Shown piece by piece: positions 57,830-64,000 of a stretch of 64,000 nt of DNA. This stretch comes from Lytechinus variegatus (taxonomy: Eukaryota > Echinodermata > Echinoidea > Temnopleuroida > Toxopneustidae): contig NC_054751.1 in NCBI RefSeq assembly GCF_018143015.1, positions 30,581,783-30,645,782 on the forward strand, read 5' to 3'. Position 1 is the stretch's first letter. Every line of letters begins with the position of its first letter. A model generated the notes under the pieces. It worked only from the letters and a program-made list of their open reading frames with translations, ran no database searches and was not told where the DNA came from. The position numbers were made by a program, and so were the translations under genes.

Positions 57830-58740
57830 GGAGTAGTATGACATTTTCTTAAATCATATATAGTGTTTACCATTGTAGGTTTAGAAGGTTTCTCATCCCA
57901 ACATTTTCTTTTGCTACTTGTTCCAAATATTGGTATGTTAGTCGTTTATTTTTTTTTGAAAGCACAATCGCAGTTTCTAAAATCCAGTTGGCAAGGACAT
58001 TATATTTTTTTTCTTTCATGGTGCTTATATATATATATTCAATGAATTACGCTATCTGAGATTATATTTTTTCCTTAGAATAATATACAGATGTATCATT
58101 TTATAGGCTACTATTTAAAAAAAACACGTAATAAGCGATGATACTATTTAAATAATTTTAACAATGTCCACCGAGTTTTTGAAACAAAAGTAATAATTTC
58201 ATCTTCTTTTGTTATGAGGTGATCGTCTATATACCATTTTCTATCGTATGATGAGGTAGAATTCGTAAAACGGAAATTAATACTGCGTGCTGATAGTAGA
58301 TTTAAGTTTTGATATAGAATTCTGTAATTGTGTTTTCGTTCATTTTTTTTGCTTGTATTGTACTTCATGAATTTTTGGAAATTTACCCTATCAGGATGTG
58401 CTGCTGGTCATTTTTTAAGTACTCTAAAAACACAGAAAATTTTTACCCAATATTGGGTAGAAAGGGAACATGCATGCATGATTACTGGGTATGTATTTTA
58501 CTCCATATTAGGCTATTTATAAGATAAGATTTAGAGATAAGATAAGATTAAAAAGCCCAAACAGTTCACAGACTGATTTCCATTGGGGCCGTGTCGAACA
58601 TTGACGAAGTAAACATTTTAAAATCATTGATTAACGAACAATATATATGGAATAGAATTAAGCATCAATTAAATTAAATTAAATTTCAACGCAACATTAC
58701 GTAAAATTGACAAAAAAATTTACCCAACCAACAAGCATGT
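57830..58740. other. Intergenic stretch, nothing recognised
   Basis: AT-rich. A small inverted AAAATTTTTACCCAATATTGGGTAGAA palindrome lies near 58436-58464; otherwise nothing is supported. Confidence 0.35.
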
Positions 58741-58744
58741 TCCC

Positions 58745-59212
58745 GTTTTTTAATTCATTTATTTATTGATATATTTCACAAATCCTCAAAGTACATTTTG
58801 CAATAAATCATTTTCACATTAAAAAAAATGCATCAACTGAATAACAGGATTGAAACGTACCAATGAAATGAAAAAAGAAGTGGAGGGGTCTACTAAAAAG
58901 CAATTTTGAAAGATCTTACAAGGATAATATGATATATGTAGAGTAGAAAATAATCAGCAAAGTTTTATTAATTAACATGTAAATATAGACACAGTAACAC
59001 AAATGTATATACACTATATACAAAATTAAATATTGACTTTAAAAAAATCAACACTACCGTGGATAAGTATAAAGTTCACAAAGTATTTGATTGAATCAAT
59101 AAGAATTCAGATTTTTTTTTTTTTGATGAGTAGTTTAAATCGGTTCAGATAAGCTGCCTCTTTTATTACTTTGTCCTGAGAATTCCAGAGTTTCGGTAAA
59201 CATTTGTTTAGA
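58745..59212 (-). pseudogene. LINE 3'-end fragment
   Basis: The minus strand reads KCLPKLWNSQDKVIKEAAY near 59150-59205, the W-N-S region of CR1-type C-termini. It is followed by an AT-rich 3' UTR. Confidence 0.5.
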
Positions 59213-59216
59213 GTAT

Positions 59217-59275
59217 ATATGTATATATATATATATAAGTAAATAAATAAATAAACGAATGAATAAATAGATAAA
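59217..59275. repeat. (TA)n and (AAAT)n microsatellites
   Basis: A short TA run then AAATAAATAAAT-like repeats. Confidence 0.75.
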
Positions 59276-59699
59276 TAAATATTGACTCTTCCTTCCAGTC
59301 TCTGGGCGCAATAAGAGTTCCGTTTAAACGCAACTCAAAATGAAAGAATTTTCGATCTACGGTTCGGAGGGTTGTAGAACACAGTACTAGTAACTGAATT
59401 AAAATGCCGTCCGTTAAGTATATTCAACTGGGAGGTCTTTGGGGGGATATGTCAATTCACCCCAAATGGCCATAAAATTGTCAACAAGATCATATTAGTG
59501 TAGTAGGTTTCACGGTAAACCATGTATCTTTCTTGGGCAAGTGTTGATCCTAAAAAGGACCTCACAATATCGATGTTTCAACAAGTGTGTTCTTGTCGTC
59601 TTCAGGAGAATGAGCAAATAATTATGTAAAAGCAGGCCTTATATAATCTGTCAAAGTTGCATGCAATGTAATTACAACATATAAATAAAGATAGCAAGA

Positions 59700-59985
59700 A
59701 TGATAATAATAATAATAATAAATAATAATAATAACGTTTTATTTACCCAGGGTAGCCACTTCAGTTAGGAAACTGCTCTACCAGCGGGCCCTGCATAACA
59801 TAACATTTTATTATTACCCTTCTCCAATCTAAATGCTGAGCACCAAGCAAGAAGGCAGAAGGTCCCATTTTTATAAGTTTTTGGTATGACTCGGCCGAGG
59901 ATCGAACCCACGACCTCCCGTTCATGAGGCGGACGCTCTACCACTGAGCCACCATGCCCGATGTGATCAATTAACCTCAACCTCA
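59700..59985 (-). mobile_element. tRNA-derived SINE
   Basis: The minus strand begins with a tRNA-like head: TGGCTCAGTGGTAGAGCG (A box) and GGTTCGATCC (B box) at normal spacing (about 59890-59955). A unique body follows, then GGCTACCCTGGGTAAATAAAACG and an (ATT)n tail (59700-59740). Polymerase III internal promoter boxes are intact. The acceptor stem does not pair, so it is a SINE and not a tRNA gene. Confidence 0.8.
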
Positions 59986-60723
59986 ACGAGAAAAGGCTTA
60001 CACTGAAAGCTGGGAGATCTTTTTTAGAGCTTGATGAACCGGAAAAGCAGTTTCGTCCATAAAACCCTCCTCACGCCTGACCGAAAGTAAGCAGACGAAG
60101 GGTGACGAATGGAAAAAAAATCACGAGATGCACGCGAATTCAATGAATTCAAATATAGTTTTTCGTCAAATCATGCGATCATTTACTGTTCTCAAATATT
60201 ATCAACGAAGGGTAAGCGAACATGCCATGCGAAGGATATCAATTTTTTGGTTCACCTCTTTGGGTAAATTGCATTACAGCCGAAGGCGAGCGACGGGTTG
60301 ATATTCACGAACAGTAAGCAATGGTTTGATATGGCTTGCGATTGCGATTAGAAACGAAGACGAGGGACTAGATCGGGCGTTCTTTTACGTTTGTGTCATC
60401 GTGTTGCTTCGTCAAGGGTTCTTTCGAGATCGGTCCACTTTGGCAAAAGCGCGATGAGGGAAAACTGCTACTCTGATTGTATAGTTTTCGACAAAGACTT
60501 CTTGGTTGTTTATGTTATGAAGGGCATTTAACAATCCTTTTCTCTCTCTTATTCTTGAACCCTCCGTAGGCTACGTCGCAGAGCGAAAACGTGATCAAAC
60601 TCGGGTCGAAAAAACCCGCAGTTCTGGAGAGCGTTTCATGAAAGGACTTTATCCGACAACTCCCAATTCATCTGACCACAGAAATAGTGCCTCTCAACCA
60701 ATCAAAATCAAGGAAAGATGTTA

Positions 60724-60948
60724 GGGGCATGTTGCAGAAAGAGTTGCGTCAAGCAAAAAAATCAATCGTAAGTCCCAAATGCGCGCTGTTAATTGGTTGA
60801 AATCAAGTTACGCATGATAGAGTTGCGTTTAAACGCAAGAAAAAAATTCAGTTGCAAGTCCCAAATGCGCGCTGTTGATTGGTTGAAATCAAGGTCCGCA
60901 TGATTTTTAGAGTTGCGATTGATTGTAACTCTTTCTGCAACGGGCCCC
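60724..60948. repeat. Short MITE, GGGGCCCGTTGCAGAAAG type, copy 2
   Basis: GGGGCATGTTGCAGAAAGAG at left and CTCTTTCTGCAACGGGCCCC at right. Internally the AAATGCGCGCTGTTGATTGG block is present twice in tandem, making it longer than copy 1 (47175-47321). Confidence 0.7.
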
Positions 60949-60950
60949 TG

Positions 60951-61225
60951 AGGCCCGTCTTACGAAGAGTTGCGATCGATGCGATCAATCGCAACTAAGG
61001 AAAGCCAGCGAAGTCAACAAATCAAATGCATGTTTGTTCAATTCTTTTTCTAGATATGAATGTCCGGGATGAATGTATATCGATAAAGTATTTTTTTCTT
61101 GAATTTTTTTTGTAATTTCATTTGTTTACAAATGACATTTTGCAAATTTCCTGTAGAAAAAATTATGACACTGATGGATTTTCATAGAGTTACGATTGAT
61201 TGGATCGAATGTAGCTCTTTGTATC
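60951..61225. repeat. MITE, GGCCCGTCTTACGAAGAGTTG type
   Basis: Diverged copy of the 27591-27850 family (GATCGATGCGATCAATCGC palindrome; mirrored GAGTTACGATTGATTGG near 61187). It abuts the previous MITE directly. Confidence 0.55.
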
Positions 61226-61525
61226 TGATCTGACAATTTGTCGGACGAAAATGTTAATAAAACACCCCCTGGTTGATTGAAAATCAAATGAAGATTTCCT
61301 TTTAGAGTTGCGTTTTATTGCTATACCTATAACCTAGCTGTCCTGTTTGTTGAAGTTGATATCATCATTAGATATGAAATGAGATACATGGAAATGTAAT
61401 GGAATAGATTAAGTTGCCAATATTTGGAATAATAAACACTCGGAAGTTACCACTTTTGGAGCTTTGAACCTTAGCTATTTCATGTACATAATATAGACCT
61501 AAACCGTCGAAGTTGTGGACACAAT

Positions 61526-62477
61526 CCGTGGCGTACCGTGGGTCACGGCATGGGGGGGGGCACCAGCAAAAATTTTGAGTCACTTAGTGAGCGCGCTCAG
61601 ATGCCAGATGCCAAATAATGCGAGCGCGAGCTTGTATTTTTTGATATTCAGACCTAAAAAAGGATATCATAATTAACTTTTTGTAATCATGAATGATACG
61701 CACCTGTCTCGCTAAGAAATGAGAGCGCGAAGTGCGAGCTGAAATTTTTGTATATAATTATTGACCCCAAACTGGGAGATTTTAAGGACTAAATTTAAGG
61801 AACCCATTACATATCTCACCACAGTCATATAATGCGAGTGCTAAGCGCTAGCTGATTTTGATAAAATTACACATGAAGCATTTGTAAAATTCAGGAAATT
61901 CAGACCTGAAAAGGGGCATTCTAAAGCTTGTTTGTTGGAATTCACTAAGACCATACGTATTTCATTAACCAAATGATGCGAGCACGAAGCGCGAGTTGAA
62001 AATTTAGAAAATTCAGACCTGAAAAAGGGACATTTCAAAGACTGATTCTAGGAATTCATGGAGAGCAGACATATCTCACCAATCCACTAATGCGAACTTA
62101 AGAAAGGACAAAAAAATGTGGCAAACACTTTAAGTAGTCATGAAAGAGAAGCATGATATTGTACATAAAACAATAATAACTCGAATTGCAAGGAAGTATA
62201 TTGAAAACGAGAGGTTTTAGTTCAACAGGATTATACATCTCGTTAAAGTTTAACAGACATTGCGAGCACCAGGAACAATGAAGACATAGGCCCAAATCAA
62301 ATTATGTTTCATAAAGTTGCGAAAAAATATTTCTTATACAATATGACATAATTAAAATATAACATCATAATGAACAATGGTTTCTTCTTTCCCATTACGT
62401 GTCTCTTTCCCTCTCCCTCTCTTTCGCCCTTTTCCCCTTTTTTGTGTCAGCCGATTGGGGCGTTGGCACGTGCCCAT
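61526..62477 (-). mobile_element. Hairpin-array hAT family, copy 5, truncated
   Basis: Starts CCGTGGCGTACCGTGGGTCACGG (CAG mutated to CCG). It contains the degraded hairpin units in reverse orientation and the subterminal CTCTTTCCCTCTCCC tract. It stops at GCACGTGCCCAT near 62477 without the distal CGCCACTG, and has no matching target duplication. An old, deleted copy. Confidence 0.7.
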
Positions 62478-62646
62478 TAAAACGCACAAGAAAGAGTGTG
62501 TGGAAATGTCTGCAGAAAATCATAGGCTCTCTTAAAGCAAAACACTCGTGTTGTATAGTATGATGTTTGTTCGTAGAACATGTAAGCACAATGTTAGAAT
62601 AGCATAACTTTCTTATTTTACACCTGGGGTGTTTTACAAAATTTAA

Positions 62647-63228
62647 AGGTCAAGTCCACCTCAGCAAAATGTTGATTTGAATCAAAAGAGAAATATCAAA
62701 CAAGCATAATGATAAAATTTCATCAAAATCGGATGTAAACTAGGAGAGTTGGGATATTTTAAAAGTTTCACTATTTTTCACAAAATGGTTATATGCACAG
62801 TTTAGTCACAAGGAAATGAGATATTCAATAATGTTCCTCACTCCCTATTTCTTTTGTTTTTATCGTTTAAATTATAATATTTCAAGTTTTACAGATTTGA
62901 CAATGAGGACCAACTTGACTTAACCATATGTTTATCCATGGTAATTCCACATATTCAGGGGAATAAATACCTTGTTTCACCGAAGAAAATTAGATTTTTG
63001 TTTATATTTCAAACAATACAATACAAAAGAAAAATGGTGAGTGATGTCATTAGTTCCCTCATTTGCATACAGACCGGGATGTGAATAATTATAACTATTA
63101 TGTGAAATTAAGCGAAACTTAAAAAATGCCATAACTTTCTTATTTTACAACCGATTTTGATGAAATTTTCAGTGTTATTTTTCGTTCTATTCAAATCAAC
63201 TCTTTATTAGGGTGGACTTGTCCTTTAA
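62647..63228. repeat. MITE with about 100-bp inverted ends, AAAGG(A/T)CAAGTCCACC type
   Basis: The left AAAGGTCAAGTCCACC and AATTTCATCAAAATCGGATG mirror the right CCGATTTTGATGAAATTTTC and GGTGGACTTGTCCTTTA. About 580 bp and non-coding. The internal AAAATTTCATCAAAATCGG blocks match the half copy at 43288-43570. Confidence 0.75.
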
Positions 63229-63254
63229 TAACAATGCGCCTCGGAATTCAATAT

Positions 63255-63306
63255 TTCTAGATAGATGGCGCTATATAAATGCCTATTAGTATTATTATTA
63301 TTAAGT
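63255..63306 (+). mobile_element. SINE-like tail
   Basis: AGATGGCGCTATATAAATGCC followed by TATTAGTATTATTATTATT. Only the 3' tail is recognisable. Confidence 0.45.
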
Positions 63307-63309
63307 GTA

Positions 63310-64000
63310 ACTTAAGCATAGAGATTAGTATACATCTCTATGAACTTAAGTCGCATTTAGATGGTGACGTGTATCATATGCAACGCGCAATCTTATTGAT
63401 CAATTCGCGGTAGAGTGCGTCCTCTGCATGATCTGACCCATTATAAGGTCTTTGATCTGACCCTTGATCTGACCAATGCGGTCATGCCTTTTATACCGCA
63501 CGCAAATAGACATGCGACTCTAATCAAGTCATATTTAAATCTTCGTGAAACATTTCGATATGGAAATTTAAAGGATACGATAGTTTAATTTGTCTTTATC
63601 TATGAAAATCAACTTAATAATGGGGCAGTCTTGACATTTATCTCCACACACCATCATTCTAAATGCTTTGAGGAAGATAACGATCTTAGCATGCACCAAC
63701 TTTACATAGTTGTGTTCGTCGTCCATTGATTATCTATTCATTTCAAGAACAAATAGTATAAACATCACTCTTGAAAATGCGATCTATAGTATGAAAGACT
63801 TTTACAAAATGTCAAGAATAATTGCTTAGCTGAAAGGACAGCGATTCGATGTGTGGTTAGTGCGTTTGATGTTGGTTTTAAGGTTGTCAGGTTTCAGTTT
63901 TGCAGTTTTGTGGATGCGTTTAACTTGTAATCGTAAATGCACCGTGATATTGATGCACTGCATGCAGCACCGCGAAAAAACGGAAAATGCATCGATAAAC
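63310..64000. other. Intergenic stretch, nothing recognised
   Basis: Short GATCTGACC direct repeats near 63430-63475 only. No gene supported. Confidence 0.35.

Noticed and set aside
59890..59965. Functional tRNA gene in the SINE head
   Set aside because: No acceptor-stem pairing, and the sequence continues into a SINE body and (ATT)n tail.

Overview
The window looks like metazoan, AT-rich, gene-poor DNA, most probably from an echinoderm and perhaps a sea urchin. The reasons are intronless rhodopsin-type receptors arranged in duplicates, a Tx1/L1-like LINE, a tRNA-derived SINE tail of the form GCGCTATATAAATGCC followed by (ATT)n, and a MITE starting AAAGGACAAGTCCACC, which I recall from sea-urchin genomes. 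The species call is inference; no ribosomal or mitochondrial marker is present. The only convincing host genes are three single-exon class A GPCRs. Almost everything else is mobile DNA.

Layout. 0.5-12 kb: hAT-type non-autonomous elements (8-bp target duplications seen), a decayed LINE, and a large palindrome built from Tc1/mariner transposase ends. 13.66-20.0 kb: an apparently full-length, 6.07-kb LINE (5' UTR, ORF1 with CCHC knuckle, ORF2 with endonuclease and reverse transcriptase, AATAAA, short A tail), sitting inside a (TTC)n microsatellite that continues on both sides. 21-25 kb: a tandem-repeat-bearing element and a 29-bp minisatellite. 25.20-38.76 kb: a direct tandem duplication, each unit carrying one GPCR on the minus strand. 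The duplication breakpoints share the six bases GAGATA. The second unit later received a 3.85-kb TA-flanked insertion that itself carries a LINE fragment. 44.98-49.39 kb: a 4.4-kb element with about 750-bp inverted arms containing palindromic octamer motifs (ATTTGCAT/ATGCAAAT). 51.6-54.85 kb: palindromic MITEs, including a three-level nest of elements. 56.33-57.33 kb: the third GPCR, on the plus strand. 59.7-63.3 kb: a SINE, MITEs and another hAT relic.

How the parts relate. The two receptors of the tandem duplication are 88% identical (38 differences in 326 residues, counted by eye). Their differences are strikingly concentrated in transmembrane helices 2-3. The third receptor is a distant relative of the same subfamily, so the window samples a receptor family expanding by local duplication amid transposon turnover. 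The strongest lead is the LINE: its ORF1 type, ORF2 domain order and (TTC)n flanks on both sides fit a microsatellite-targeting Tx1-group retrotransposon. ORF1 appears split by a frame change in a roughly 40-nt overlap.

Limits: all alignments were done by eye. Repeat-family names are based on termini and target duplications, not on library searches.
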